Source: Streptococcus bovimastitidis (GTDB lineage: Bacteria > Bacillota > Bacilli > Lactobacillales > Streptococcaceae). Taken from it: a stretch of 64,000 nt of DNA. The stretch's first letter is position 1. Every line of letters starts with the position of its first letter. The position numbers were made by a program, and so were the translations under genes. This document shows, piece by piece, positions 1 to 7,916 of the stretch. The notes beneath the pieces are model-generated. The model was given only the letters and a program-made list of their open reading frames with translations. It was not told the origin of the DNA and searched no databases. The stretch covers positions 744,001-808,000 of the forward strand of contig NZ_LZDD01000001.1 of the NCBI RefSeq assembly GCF_001885095.1, written 5' to 3'.

Positions 1-132
1 GATAATAAAAGCACTACAAAACTCTTTAAAGCCCCTTCTTATCTAGAACTTAATCCAAAAGAAGATGAAACTAGCTCTTCATCGACAAGTACTTCTACTT
101 CTAGTTCAAACCAAGAAAAGAAAACCAATTAA
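1..132 (+). CDS. C-terminal fragment of an unidentified protein with a Ser/Thr-rich tail
   Basis: An open frame runs from base 1 to a TAA at 130-132 and gives 43 residues; the gene begins before the window. The visible part reads KLFKAPSYLELNPKE and then a low-complexity tail of Ser, Thr and Lys. Such tails are common at the extracellular C-terminus of streptococcal penicillin-binding proteins and other bitopic surface proteins, but nothing here identifies the family, so I do not name it. A hairpin plus T-run directly follows the stop, which supports a real gene end. It converges on the rplT operon. Confidence 0.6.
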   Translation, partial: DNKSTTKLFKAPSYLELNPKEDETSSSSTSTSTSSSNQEKKTN

Positions 133-140
133 CAGACTTT

Positions 141-176
141 AAAAAGACGCTTTCTTTAATGAGAGCGTCTTTTTTC
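141..176 (+). terminator. Rho-independent terminator of the upstream + strand gene
   Basis: Stem AGACGCT / AGCGTCT with a 12-nt loop, followed by TTTTTT, 9 nt after the stop codon at 132. Confidence 0.8.
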
Positions 177-200
177 TGAACAAATTTTTCATAAGCGAAA

Positions 201-230
201 GAAAAAAACTAGTCACCAGGACTAGTTTTT
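201..230 (-). terminator. Terminator of the infC-rpmI-rplT operon (bidirectional)
   Basis: Stem AAAAACTAGT / ACTAGTTTTT with loop CACCAGG, just after the rplT stop in the minus direction. The A and T runs on both sides allow it to work on either strand between converging genes. Confidence 0.8.
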
Positions 231-235
231 AAATA

Positions 236-595
236 TTATTTACCTAATTTAGCTTTCGCTGCGTCAGCAAGAGCAGTAAAGCCAGCTGCATCAGTAACTG
301 CTAAATCAGCAAGCATTTTACGGTTAACTTCAATTTCAGCAAGTTTTAAACCATGCATTAATTGTGAGTATGATAAACCATTCATGCGAGCTGCCGCATT
401 GATACGTGTGATCCATAATTTACGGAAATCACGTTTCTTTTGACGACGGTCACGGTATGCATAGTAATAAGAATTCATTACTTGTTCTTTTGCAGTACGG
501 AACAAGATATGTTTTGCTCCATAGTAACCTTTTGCTAATTTTAAAATACGTTTACGACGTTTACGTGAAACAACTCCACCTTTAACACGAGCCAT
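236..595 (-). CDS. rplT: 50S ribosomal protein L20
   Basis: L20 binds 23S rRNA early in large-subunit assembly and in Firmicutes also represses its own operon by binding the leader RNA. The 119-residue product has the usual family length and the typical basic N-terminus ([24 protein letters not shown]). It is the last gene of the infC-rpmI-rplT operon, 57 nt after rpmI, and is followed by a terminator at 201-230. The product is highly conserved and the call is secure. Confidence 0.98.
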   Translation of the reverse strand: MARVKGGVVSRKRRKRILKLAKGYYGAKHILFRTAKEQVMNSYYYAYRDRRQKKRDFRKLWITRINAAARMNGLSYSQLMHGLKLAEIEVNRKMLADLAVTDAAGFTALADAAKAKLGK

Positions 596-652
596 TTATA
601 ATTCCTCCAAATAGTTCTAATAATTCTAGTAAATGCTTATCTTTAGGGTCTC

Positions 653-853
653 TTATTTAAGACCAGTAAGCATTGCTTTAATACGTTTGAAATCTCCGCT
701 ACTTACCATAGTAGCTTTACGAAGATGACGACGTTGTTTTTTAGTTTTTCCGTGGAAACGGTGTGATGTAAAAGCACGGAAGCGTTTCAAACCACCAGAA
801 CCTGTACGTTTAAAACGTTTAGCTGATGCGCGGTGTGTTTTTTGTTTTGGCAT
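653..853 (-). CDS. rpmI: 50S ribosomal protein L35
   Basis: A 66-residue, very basic protein starting [20 protein letters not shown], the standard L35 signature, of normal length. The start is preceded by AGAGGAGAAT, a good ribosome binding site. It is the middle gene of the infC-rpmI-rplT operon, 41 nt downstream of infC. In Firmicutes this operon is controlled together through the infC leader by L20. Confidence 0.98.
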   Translation of the reverse strand: MPKQKTHRASAKRFKRTGSGGLKRFRAFTSHRFHGKTKKQRRHLRKATMVSSGDFKRIKAMLTGLK

Positions 854-894
854 TTTTGTATTCTCCTCTAGTAAATCTTAAAATCTTTTGACAA

Positions 895-1425
895 TTATTT
901 TTTGTCGGAAATTGGTGCAAGTTGCATAAACATTTGGCGTCCATCCATTTTTGCTCTTTGCTCAATGATAGCGATATCTTGAGTAGCTTCAGCAAATTCA
1001 GCTAGAACCTTTGCACCAATCTCTTTATGAGTAATCATACGCCCTTTGAAGCGAATCGAAACTTTTACCTTATTTCCTTTTTCAAGGAATTTACGGCCGT
1101 TACGGAGTTTTGTTTCAAAGTCACCCTTATCTATAACGGGACTTAAACGCACTTCCTTAACAGTAACAACACTTTGTTTTTTGCGTTGTTCTTTTTGTTT
1201 CTTTTGAAACTCAAATTTGAACTTTCCATAGTCCATGATTTTGGCTACTGGAGGAACAGCTTGTGGCTGGATTAAAACCAAATCAACATTAGAAGAATCA
1301 GCAAGTGCTTGTGCTTCAGATAATGGTTTAATTCCTAATTGTTCACCTTCTAGACCGACTAGACGAACTTCGCGAACACGAATTTCATCATTAATGAATA
1401 GATCCTTTTTAGCTATGACCTTCAC
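895..1425 (-). CDS. infC: Translation initiation factor IF-3
   Basis: IF-3 binds the 30S subunit, prevents premature 50S joining and checks the initiator tRNA-start codon match. From a GTG at 1425 the product is 176 residues ([15 protein letters not shown]...), the length known for streptococcal IF-3, with the N-domain, the [10 protein letters not shown] linker and the C-domain all intact. A longer frame from an ATG at 1482 would translate through the leader hairpin and is unlikely. The ribosome binding site AGAGGTGA overlaps the GTG itself; it is spaced correctly (about 5 nt) for an ATA codon at 1416. Use of a rare start is known for infC in other bacteria and allows self-regulation. The exact start is therefore open between 1425 and 1416. 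Confidence 0.95.
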   Translation of the reverse strand: MKVIAKKDLFINDEIRVREVRLVGLEGEQLGIKPLSEAQALADSSNVDLVLIQPQAVPPVAKIMDYGKFKFEFQKKQKEQRKKQSVVTVKEVRLSPVIDKGDFETKLRNGRKFLEKGNKVKVSIRFKGRMITHKEIGAKVLAEFAEATQDIAIIEQRAKMDGRQMFMQLAPISDKK

Positions 1426-1440
1426 CTCTTTATTTTTTTT

Positions 1441-1476
1441 AGAGAAAAACGAAAGCGGACTTGATAAATCAAGCCC
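1441..1476 (-). terminator. Leader hairpin/attenuator before infC
   Basis: On the minus strand the stem GGGCTTGA / TCAAGTCC (one G-U pair) with loop TTTA is followed by a T-rich stretch (GCTTTCGTTTTTCTC). It lies between the promoter at 1572-1600 and the infC start, so it fits a premature terminator that controls the operon. Confidence 0.65.
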
Positions 1477-1566
1477 ACTCACATAATATCCTATTGGAAT
1501 TTATCATGTTGGGCCAGACAACCTAAGTCGCAAGGCGAGAAGCTCTCACTTCTACTTTTCTCATTA
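1477..1566 (-). ncRNA. Structured infC (L20-type) mRNA leader
   Basis: About 90 nt of transcribed leader lie between the expected transcription start (near 1565) and the attenuator hairpin. It contains the complementary segments GAAGTGAGAGCTTC and GCCTTGCGACTTAGG-TTGTCTGGCC, which can fold into short stems. Firmicute infC operons are known to carry leaders bound by L20 that cause premature termination. Assignment to that leader class rests on position, foldability and the hairpin, not on a covariance search. Confidence 0.65.
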
Positions 1567-1571
1567 CTATT

Positions 1572-1600
1572 ATCTTACCACAGTCATTAGACCATGTCAA
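1572..1600 (-). promoter_or_regulatory. Sigma-A promoter of infC-rpmI-rplT
   Basis: On the minus strand TTGACA (1595-1600), a 17-nt spacer and TAAGAT (1572-1577) form a near-consensus promoter. The -35 box lies inside the end of cmk. Confidence 0.8.
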
Positions 1601-2267
1601 TCATTTTTTCTGCTTTTTCTTGAATAAATGCTACAACTCCAGGAATATCGATTCCAGTTGTATCAAAAATGATAGCATCTTCCGCAGCTTTTAATGGTGA
1701 TACCTTGCGGTTACTATCTTTGAAATCACGAGCAGCAATTTCTTCTTTCAGGGTTTCTAAATCACTTGAAATCCCTTTTTCAATATTTTCTTTATAACGT
1801 CTTTGAGCTCGCTCGTCTACAGAAGCAATTAAAAAGATTTTTAATTCTGCATCTGGTAAAACAACTGTTCCAATATCACGACCATCCATGATAATTGCTC
1901 CATTTTGGGCAATTCGTCTTTGTTGAGCCACTAATTCTTCTCGAATCTCAGCGATAGCGGATACCCAAGAGACATTGTTAGTCACATCGTTTTGGCGGAT
2001 AGCTAAGGTTACATCCTGATCACCTAAAAAAACAAGTTGACTTCCATCATCAGACTTTTTAAAAGAAATTGGGTTTTTAGATAATTCATTTAAAATGGCA
2101 TCAACATTTTTATCAGTAAATTTATGTGTTAATGCAATATAGGTCGCACAACGGTACATAGCACCTGTGTCCAAATAAGTAAAGCCAAGATTTTTTGCTA
2201 TAATCTTGGCTACTGTACTTTTACCACTTGATGCTGGACCGTCGATAGCAATTCTAATAGCTTTCAT
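1587..2267 (-). CDS. cmk: Cytidylate kinase
   Basis: Transfers phosphate from ATP to CMP or dCMP in pyrimidine nucleotide salvage and lipid precursor supply. The 226-residue product has the P-loop [12 protein letters not shown] at residues 10-21, the DTGAMYR substrate segment and the MDGRDIGT motif near residue 150, all typical of the family and at normal length. It follows the LysM-protein gene by 20 nt, so both are probably cotranscribed. Its last codons overlap the infC promoter. Confidence 0.97.
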   Translation of the reverse strand: MKAIRIAIDGPASSGKSTVAKIIAKNLGFTYLDTGAMYRCATYIALTHKFTDKNVDAILNELSKNPISFKKSDDGSQLVFLGDQDVTLAIRQNDVTNNVSWVSAIAEIREELVAQQRRIAQNGAIIMDGRDIGTVVLPDAELKIFLIASVDERAQRRYKENIEKGISSDLETLKEEIAARDFKDSNRKVSPLKAAEDAIIFDTTGIDIPGVVAFIQEKAEKMIDMV

Positions 2268-2287
2268 TATGTCCTCTTATTTATTAA

Positions 2288-2791
2288 TTATTTAATGATG
2301 ACAGCGTCTCCAGGATTAGCATACCAGTATCCCTGAGTCATGTGATCAGGATTTAAGGCCTGAAGTTGTTCAACACTTATGCCTGCTCTAGCTGCAATAG
2401 CTGCAACTCCTTCTCCTTGAAGGACAACAATTGTTTCTCCAGTTTTTGCATCTGAACTTGAACTTGTCTCAGTAGATGATTCAGTTATTTTGTCACTGGA
2501 TGACTCATCTGAACTATCCTTTTTAACAGAAGATTTTGCTGCTTTTGATGCCTTGGCAGCTTCTTTTGACTTAGATACTGAGGCTCCATAGAAACCACTG
2601 GTCTCCGTTTGCTTATCTCCACCACTGTTTGATGTATAGAAAAAAATAAATAATATACCAACAATGATTACGAAGAAAACACTTAAAAGAGCAGTTAACC
2701 AAGGTGTGCTTAGTAGTGGCCCTCTAGACTTACGTGATCTTGTTTCCTTGTCTTCATTCACAATCTTTTCTTCCCATGGTTCATTAGCCAT
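2288..2791 (-). CDS. LysM-domain membrane protein (SAG1386/EF1546-type)
   Basis: A 167-residue bitopic protein. Residues 1-30 are charged and cytoplasmic, 31-52 form one membrane segment, 60-117 are a Ser/Lys/Glu-rich linker, and 118-167 form a single LysM domain (GETIVVLQGEGVAAIAARAGISV..., ending in NPGDAVIIK). LysM domains bind peptidoglycan GlcNAc, so the protein should link membrane and wall. Streptococci carry such a protein next to cmk. Its exact function is not established. The start has a strong site (AAGGGGGAAAATC-ATG). Confidence 0.85.
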   Translation of the reverse strand: MANEPWEEKIVNEDKETRSRKSRGPLLSTPWLTALLSVFFVIIVGILFIFFYTSNSGGDKQTETSGFYGASVSKSKEAAKASKAAKSSVKKDSSDESSSDKITESSTETSSSSDAKTGETIVVLQGEGVAAIAARAGISVEQLQALNPDHMTQGYWYANPGDAVIIK

Positions 2792-2802
2792 GATTTTCCC
2801 CC

Positions 2803-2831
2803 TTGTTAAATAACCGAAATCATATTAAAAT
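2803..2831 (+). promoter_or_regulatory. Promoter of the ferredoxin gene, predicting a leaderless mRNA
   Basis: TTGTTA (2803-2808), a 17-nt spacer and TAAAAT (2826-2831). The ATG starts at 2838, 7 nt after the -10 box, which is where transcription should start. No Shine-Dalgarno sequence lies in between. Confidence 0.6.
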
Positions 2832-2837
2832 GATACT

Positions 2838-3035
2838 ATGAAAGTATCGATAATACCAGAAAAATGTATTGCTTGTGGTCTATGCCAGACCTATTCATCA
2901 CTCTTTGACTATCAAGACGACGGCATTGTTAAATTTGCTGACTCAAATCTCTTAGAAAAAGAGATTTCTCAACAAGATCAACAAGCTATCCTTGCAGTCA
3001 AATCATGTCCCACAAAGGCTCTTACAATAAAGTAA
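2838..3035 (+). CDS. fer: Ferredoxin, single 4Fe-4S cluster
   Basis: A 65-residue small electron carrier. The cluster ligands are visible as C10-x2-C13-x2-C16 near the N-terminus and C57-P near the C-terminus, the pattern of a monocluster bacterial ferredoxin. It is divergent from the LysM protein and overlaps the convergent EbsA-like gene by 14 bp at its 3' end. Its start lies 7 nt after the putative -10 box, with no ribosome binding site, so translation may begin on a leaderless transcript. The redox partner cannot be told from context. Confidence 0.93.
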   Translation: MKVSIIPEKCIACGLCQTYSSLFDYQDDGIVKFADSNLLEKEISQQDQQAILAVKSCPTKALTIK

Positions 3036-3510
3036 GGGTCTTTTTCTCATCCTTGTAATGCTCAAAATAATCTAAATTTATTAGATTATCAACTAAGACA
3101 ACTTCTCCCTCAAAGTAGGGATTTATTGCTAAAGCATCTAAGAAATATTTCTTAGGCCATTTGCGCATATAGAAGAGATAATTTTTATCGTTAGTACAAA
3201 TTGTCACACTCGATTTAGTCACTTCAACTTTGTTGATGCTCGAAATTGCAAGCTTACGAGGTCCCAAAAGTCTAAATGAAACTATTTTTAAAATACCACC
3301 TTCTTCAATTAAGAAGTAACGATGCAATCCAATTCCTACTAATACGATAAATAAGAAGAATAAGATAAAGACGCGTCTAGGAATATTTGTATTTTCATAT
3401 AGCAAGGACAAACCAATAAAAATAGGAGCAATAGCAATTGACCAATAGATAATAGACCAAGATAATTCTGGTTGCCAATGGTATCTTATTTTTCCAAATA
3501 ATTTAATCAT
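3022..3510 (-). CDS. EbsA-like membrane protein
   Basis: A 162-residue protein with two membrane segments near residues 17-37 and 46-64 and a cytoplasmic C-terminal domain of about 95 residues. Position beside the ferredoxin and pepT and the overall pattern match streptococcal proteins annotated as EbsA family (named after an enterococcal locus tied to aggregation-substance expression). The biochemical role is unknown. Its last 14 bases overlap the ferredoxin gene on the opposite strand. Confidence 0.7.
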   Translation of the reverse strand: MIKLFGKIRYHWQPELSWSIIYWSIAIAPIFIGLSLLYENTNIPRRVFILFFLFIVLVGIGLHRYFLIEEGGILKIVSFRLLGPRKLAISSINKVEVTKSSVTICTNDKNYLFYMRKWPKKYFLDALAINPYFEGEVVLVDNLINLDYFEHYKDEKKTLTLL

Positions 3511-3539
3511 TTGTTATAGCCCCCTTTGAAAATTCATCA

Positions 3540-4763
3540 TTACGATTTTTGAACAATTCCAAGAATAACTTGAATTGCTTTTTCCATCGTTTCAAGGCTA
3601 ACAAATTCATACCGGCCATGCATATTTTCACCACCAGCAAAAATATTTGGTGTCGGAATACCCATGAAGGAGATTTTAGAACCATCAGTACCTCCGCGAA
3701 CCGGTTCGATAATTGGTTTGATATCTAAGTCTTCCATCACTTCTTTAGCCAATTCAATTGGCGTCATATCTTTTTCAATAACTTTACGCATGTTGTAATA
3801 TTGATCATATAAATGTACTTGTACACGTTCTGTTCCAAGTTCAGCATTCATTTTATCAGCAATTTCTTGTACTTTTGCTTTTCTTGCTTGGAAAGAGTCA
3901 TCTTGGAAATCACGAATAATGTAAGTACTTGTTGCTTCTTCAACATTTCCTGATATTTCATCAAGCATATAGAAACCATCATAACCATCAGTGTACTCAG
4001 GACGTTCTTCCTTAGGTAATTGATTATGGAAGTCTACGGCTAATTGCAAAGCGTTAACCATTTGCCCTTTGGCAGTACCAGGGTGCACGTTTCGTCCTAA
4101 GAATTTCAAATCTAAACCAGCTGCGCTGAATGTTTCAAATTGTAATTCACCTAAAGGACCACCATCGACAGTGTAAGCAAAATCAACATTGAAGTCCTCA
4201 ACATCAAATTTATCAGCACCAACACCGATTTCTTCATCTGGACCAAATGCAACACGAATCTCACAATGTTCAATTTCTGGATTTGCTACTAGAAACTCAA
4301 TTGCTGTCATAATTTCAGCAATACCAGATTTGTCATCTGAGCCGAGTAGGGTTGTTCCATCCGTCGTTATCAAGGTTTGACCAAGATAATTATTCATATT
4401 AGGAAACTCATCAGGTAGTAGGGAGTAGCCTGAAGTTCCTAAGACGATTTCGCCACCTTGATAATTCTCAATGATTTGAGGATTGACATTATTAGCATTA
4501 AAATCAGCTGTATCAATGTGGGAAATAAAACCAACTTTACGCGTTAGATGGCTAGCATTCGCAGGCAATGTTCCGATGATATAACCATTTTCAGCAATAT
4601 AATGAACATCTTGTAATCCAATAGCTTCCATTTCTGGTTTTAGAATGTTTAAAGCAAAATCAACTTGACTTTGTGTACTTGGAGTTGTTTCACTAGCAGG
4701 ATTACTACGAGTGTTAACTTTAACATACTTCAAAAAACGTTCTAAGAGTGCGTTGTCTAACAT
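3540..4763 (-). CDS. pepT: Peptidase T (tripeptide aminopeptidase)
   Basis: A cytoplasmic dizinc M20 peptidase that removes the N-terminal residue of tripeptides, the last step in using imported peptides. Conserved metal-site segments are visible: [31 protein letters not shown] and the C-terminal [11 protein letters not shown] place the start at ATG 4763 ([14 protein letters not shown]), because GAGGTGG precedes it by 4 nt and the ten residues upstream are not conserved. The result is 407 residues, normal for the family. Confidence 0.96.
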   Translation of the reverse strand: MLDNALLERFLKYVKVNTRSNPASETTPSTQSQVDFALNILKPEMEAIGLQDVHYIAENGYIIGTLPANASHLTRKVGFISHIDTADFNANNVNPQIIENYQGGEIVLGTSGYSLLPDEFPNMNNYLGQTLITTDGTTLLGSDDKSGIAEIMTAIEFLVANPEIEHCEIRVAFGPDEEIGVGADKFDVEDFNVDFAYTVDGGPLGELQFETFSAAGLDLKFLGRNVHPGTAKGQMVNALQLAVDFHNQLPKEERPEYTDGYDGFYMLDEISGNVEEATSTYIIRDFQDDSFQARKAKVQEIADKMNAELGTERVQVHLYDQYYNMRKVIEKDMTPIELAKEVMEDLDIKPIIEPVRGGTDGSKISFMGIPTPNIFAGGENMHGRYEFVSLETMEKAIQVILGIVQKS

Positions 4764-4801
4764 AATCCACCTCAATATATAATATACCTTCATTATAGCA
4801 C

Positions 4802-4841
4802 AAAAAAACTCAAAAATCGTTAGGACAAATAGATTTTTGAG
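4802..4841 (-). terminator. Terminator downstream of the amidase gene
   Basis: Minus-strand stem CTCAAAAATC / GATTTTTGAG with a 13-nt loop, then TTTTTTTG. It lies 8 nt after the amidase stop and so closes the transcript that begins in the polysaccharide locus. Confidence 0.85.
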
Positions 4842-4849
4842 CTAGAATT

Positions 4850-6718
4850 TTAGGCTTGATATTGTTTGTAATAAGACAAAATACCACTGAAAATACCGTT
4901 GGCTAGTTTTTCTTGGTAAGTTGCAGAATTAATATTCTGGAACTCAGTCGGGTTTGACATATACCCTAATTCTAATAGCACAGCTGGTGCTGTAGTTTCT
5001 CTTAAAACTGAGAAAGTATTTCGTAATACACCATTGTCTTTAGCGCCAGTATTCCCAACAGTAGCCGATTGAATAGCTTGAGCTAAGGTGTTACTTCGAC
5101 TGAGACGATCCGGATCTAAGTGCCAATCTGCATTTATCTTTGGTTGATACTCTGGATAATACTCATAATAATAGGTTTCAATACCGTTTGCCGTACTACT
5201 TGTAGAAGCATTAAAATGAATTGAGATAAAAAGGTCCGCTAAAGTCTGATTAGCACTCTGAGAGCGTGGAAGCAAGTCAACGAAAGAATCATCGGTCCTC
5301 GTTGTAACTACTTTATAACCGGCTGCTTCAAGTTTAGTTTTGAGGCGCGTTTGCATTTGCAAATTCAATGTTTTTTCGGATTGGTTAAAGTATGCTGCAC
5401 CAGGATCATAGCCACCATGACCAGCATCAAGATAGATGACTTTATTAACGACCGCATAATTACCTTGAGAAGCAGAAAGACCAACAGGTTTTGTTACTTT
5501 CTCAACTAACACAATTTCAATTGCTTCAACGCGTTTTGATTGACCAGTTGTTCCAGCAATAGCATTATCATAAACCCAGTTTTGCCATCCAATATCTTGA
5601 ACATGAACACGATATTTAACACTATATTTTTGGGCTAAGACTCCAGTTAATTGAAGTTGTAATGCTTCGATTCGTCGTGATTGTCCACTTGTACCTGTCA
5701 TACTACCACTTTGAACATATTTTTGCCAACCAATACCTTGAACATGACTTCGATATTGGAGATTACCAAATTCTTTAGATGATAAATTTACAACCAAACC
5801 TTCAATTCTCTTTGATTGACCAGTTGTTCCTGCTAACTGGCCTTCAGAAACCAAGGGTTGCCAACCAATATCTTGAACATGAGTTTTATAAGTTAAGCTA
5901 GGTTTCACAACTTGAATAAATGACTTACTAAGATCAAAGTTAACTGCCGCACCTTTAGCTATTAAAAAGACTTCATAGGCTTCCATTTGTTTGGATAAAC
6001 CTATACTACCTGCAAAAGCACCATTCTTAGCCCAGCCAAGCCAACCATATGATGCAATATGCGTGCGGTAATAGATGTCATATTTAAGTGCTAAATCACC
6101 AGTCAGATTAATTTGAATCGCTTCTATTGCCTTAGCTTTACCAGTCGTCCCACTAATTTGCCCATTAGATACAGCTGTTTGCCAACCGATATTGATAACT
6201 GAACTGTTATAGGTTATTGAACCTGTGTAGGGAGTTGATATATTAATCTTGATAGCTTCGAGCCGTTTTGATTGACCAGTTGTACCACTGACTAAACCAT
6301 CAGTTACTGGCACCTGCCAGCCAATATCCTGCACATGTCCTGAATAGGATAATACACTGTCTTGCACTACTGAAGTTTTTACCGCTGTCTGATGAACTTC
6401 CTTAACTAGAGTTATCGAATCTGCAGACGAAGCAGGCTCCGCTCCTTGATTAACAACTGATTCTTCTTGAAGTTCTTGAGTAGACACAATAACATTTGGA
6501 TTCGTAGTCTGTGATTCTGTAACTGGAGTTGTTGATACTACTTGTTCACTAATAGCAGTTTGCATATTAGGCTGATTGATCGTAACCGAACTAACTACAC
6601 TATCAGTGGCTATTGGTCTGCTAATATCGTTCGCATGGATTATTCCAGCATTCAAGAGATTAACTAAAGTAATGCCCGCTAGTAAATAAAACTTTTTTGA
6701 GCTATAGTTTTTTTTCAT
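4850..6718 (-). CDS. Secreted N-acetylmuramoyl-L-alanine amidase with six ChW repeats
   Basis: A 622-residue wall hydrolase that should cleave the lactyl-peptide bond of peptidoglycan. Residues 1-30 are a signal peptide, 30-120 a Thr/Ser/Val/Gln-rich stretch, 124-405 hold six repeats of the ChW type (core H-V-Q-x-I-G-W-Q ... G-T-T-G-Q-S-K-R-x-E-A), and 425-620 are an Amidase_3 domain. Zinc and catalytic residues are visible as H434 in DAGHGG, E448, H501 in SIHFNAS, and the Glu of LLELGYMSN. The third repeat is the most divergent. The gene follows the GT4 by 21 nt with no terminator, so it is probably the last gene of the polysaccharide transcript. ChW repeats are thought to bind wall components; their ligand here is unknown. 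Confidence 0.9.
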   Translation of the reverse strand: MKKNYSSKKFYLLAGITLVNLLNAGIIHANDISRPIATDSVVSSVTINQPNMQTAISEQVVSTTPVTESQTTNPNVIVSTQELQEESVVNQGAEPASSADSITLVKEVHQTAVKTSVVQDSVLSYSGHVQDIGWQVPVTDGLVSGTTGQSKRLEAIKINISTPYTGSITYNSSVINIGWQTAVSNGQISGTTGKAKAIEAIQINLTGDLALKYDIYYRTHIASYGWLGWAKNGAFAGSIGLSKQMEAYEVFLIAKGAAVNFDLSKSFIQVVKPSLTYKTHVQDIGWQPLVSEGQLAGTTGQSKRIEGLVVNLSSKEFGNLQYRSHVQGIGWQKYVQSGSMTGTSGQSRRIEALQLQLTGVLAQKYSVKYRVHVQDIGWQNWVYDNAIAGTTGQSKRVEAIEIVLVEKVTKPVGLSASQGNYAVVNKVIYLDAGHGGYDPGAAYFNQSEKTLNLQMQTRLKTKLEAAGYKVVTTRTDDSFVDLLPRSQSANQTLADLFISIHFNASTSSTANGIETYYYEYYPEYQPKINADWHLDPDRLSRSNTLAQAIQSATVGNTGAKDNGVLRNTFSVLRETTAPAVLLELGYMSNPTEFQNINSATYQEKLANGIFSGILSYYKQYQA

Positions 6719-6739
6719 TTTCTATCTCCACTACTCCTT

Positions 6740-7876
6740 TTAATGACCAAATAAGACCGATTCAAGTTTTTTTGCAGTAACCGACCAAACAAAGGATGAT
6801 TGAATTTGTTCTTGAATGTTTTTTTGTAGGTTAGCTCTTCTAGAATGATCTTCAACAAGCGATACCAAAGCAGTTCTTAAGGACTCTTCATTTTCTTCAA
6901 TGATGATACCTAATCGGTCATTGGTAATGACTTCTGTCGTACCACCACGATCCGTTGCAATGACTGCCGTACCTAATAATCCTGCTTCTAAAATTGAAGT
7001 CGGCAAGCCTTCTGGGTACATAGATGGATAAACAAAAATATCAGACTGTGCCATCAATGACATGGTTTCTTGAAAATTCAACTTACCTAAAAAATGGATA
7101 TTGGCATTTTGATTATTCGACATTAATTCCTCAAGCAAGGGGCCATCACCTGCAATTTGCAAGTGAATATTTGCCGGAAAATCTGCTTTCTCAAAAGCTT
7201 GAACCAGCATAGCGACACCCTTCTCCTTGAGAATTCGACCAGCATATGTTATATATAATTCTTGCTCTTTTTTAGGTAAATAGCTTGCGCCCTGAAACTG
7301 CTGAGCTAAATCATCCGGAACAGAATTATAGATAACCCCACTAGATTTAATGGAAAAATGCTTAAGCCAATTCGAACTCCGTTCGGACACTGCAAAAAAT
7401 TGAGGATGATAAGATTTAACACGACCAGTCAAGAGATGCTCATAGATAGCACCAAAAACATCTAATATCTTGTTATTTACTGTAAAATGACTACTACCAT
7501 GGTCAAGGACAATACTTGGAAGTCCTTTACTTTTAGCATACTTTAAACCCATTAAAGTTGTCAATTGAAAACGGGTATTACAGATGACATAGTCAGCTTG
7601 CTCAGATAAAAGTTTTTGATATAAATCCTCATACTCTTGGTTCTTATCTAAGAACGGATAACGCTGTTTAAATTGTTTTTTCGACGGGAAACGATAAATT
7701 TTACGACCATTATCTATCTCAAAATTTGGCAATTGATCATGATTGGTGGTTACAATAATAATATTGTAACCCAATTTAAGGAGTTCATTGGTTAATTTAT
7801 CCGTGTAACGCTCAATTCCACCTAAGAAGGGGAGAAAATAACCAGAGAAAAATAATATTGTTTTTTTATCTGCCAT
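6740..7876 (-). CDS. Family 4 glycosyltransferase
   Basis: A 378-residue GT-B fold enzyme. The N-terminal half has the SGYFLPFLGGIERY segment, and the C-terminal half has TYAGRILKEKGV and the donor-site motif E-x7-E in PEGLPTSILEAG near residue 285. It should transfer a sugar from a nucleotide donor to the lipid-linked polysaccharide in the cytoplasm; donor and linkage cannot be read. A TTG at 7885 extends the frame by three residues, but the ATG at 7876 is more likely. It is the last glycosyltransferase of the locus, 40 nt after the flippase, and its codon use is closer to the housekeeping genes than that of its upstream neighbours. Confidence 0.88.
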   Translation of the reverse strand: MADKKTILFFSGYFLPFLGGIERYTDKLTNELLKLGYNIIIVTTNHDQLPNFEIDNGRKIYRFPSKKQFKQRYPFLDKNQEYEDLYQKLLSEQADYVICNTRFQLTTLMGLKYAKSKGLPSIVLDHGSSHFTVNNKILDVFGAIYEHLLTGRVKSYHPQFFAVSERSSNWLKHFSIKSSGVIYNSVPDDLAQQFQGASYLPKKEQELYITYAGRILKEKGVAMLVQAFEKADFPANIHLQIAGDGPLLEELMSNNQNANIHFLGKLNFQETMSLMAQSDIFVYPSMYPEGLPTSILEAGLLGTAVIATDRGGTTEVITNDRLGIIIEENEESLRTALVSLVEDHSRRANLQKNIQEQIQSSFVWSVTAKKLESVLFGH

Positions 7877-7916
7877 TGCTATCAACTTTCATATTTTATT
7901 TCATTAATTCAAAATA

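Noticed and set aside
1235-1486. A plus-strand frame opposite infC
   Set aside because: Antisense shadow of infC; it has no promoter or ribosome site.
5500-6370. The repeated motifs in the amidase as a DNA repeat element
   Set aside because: The repeats are in frame and encode ChW protein repeats, so they are protein architecture rather than a separate element.
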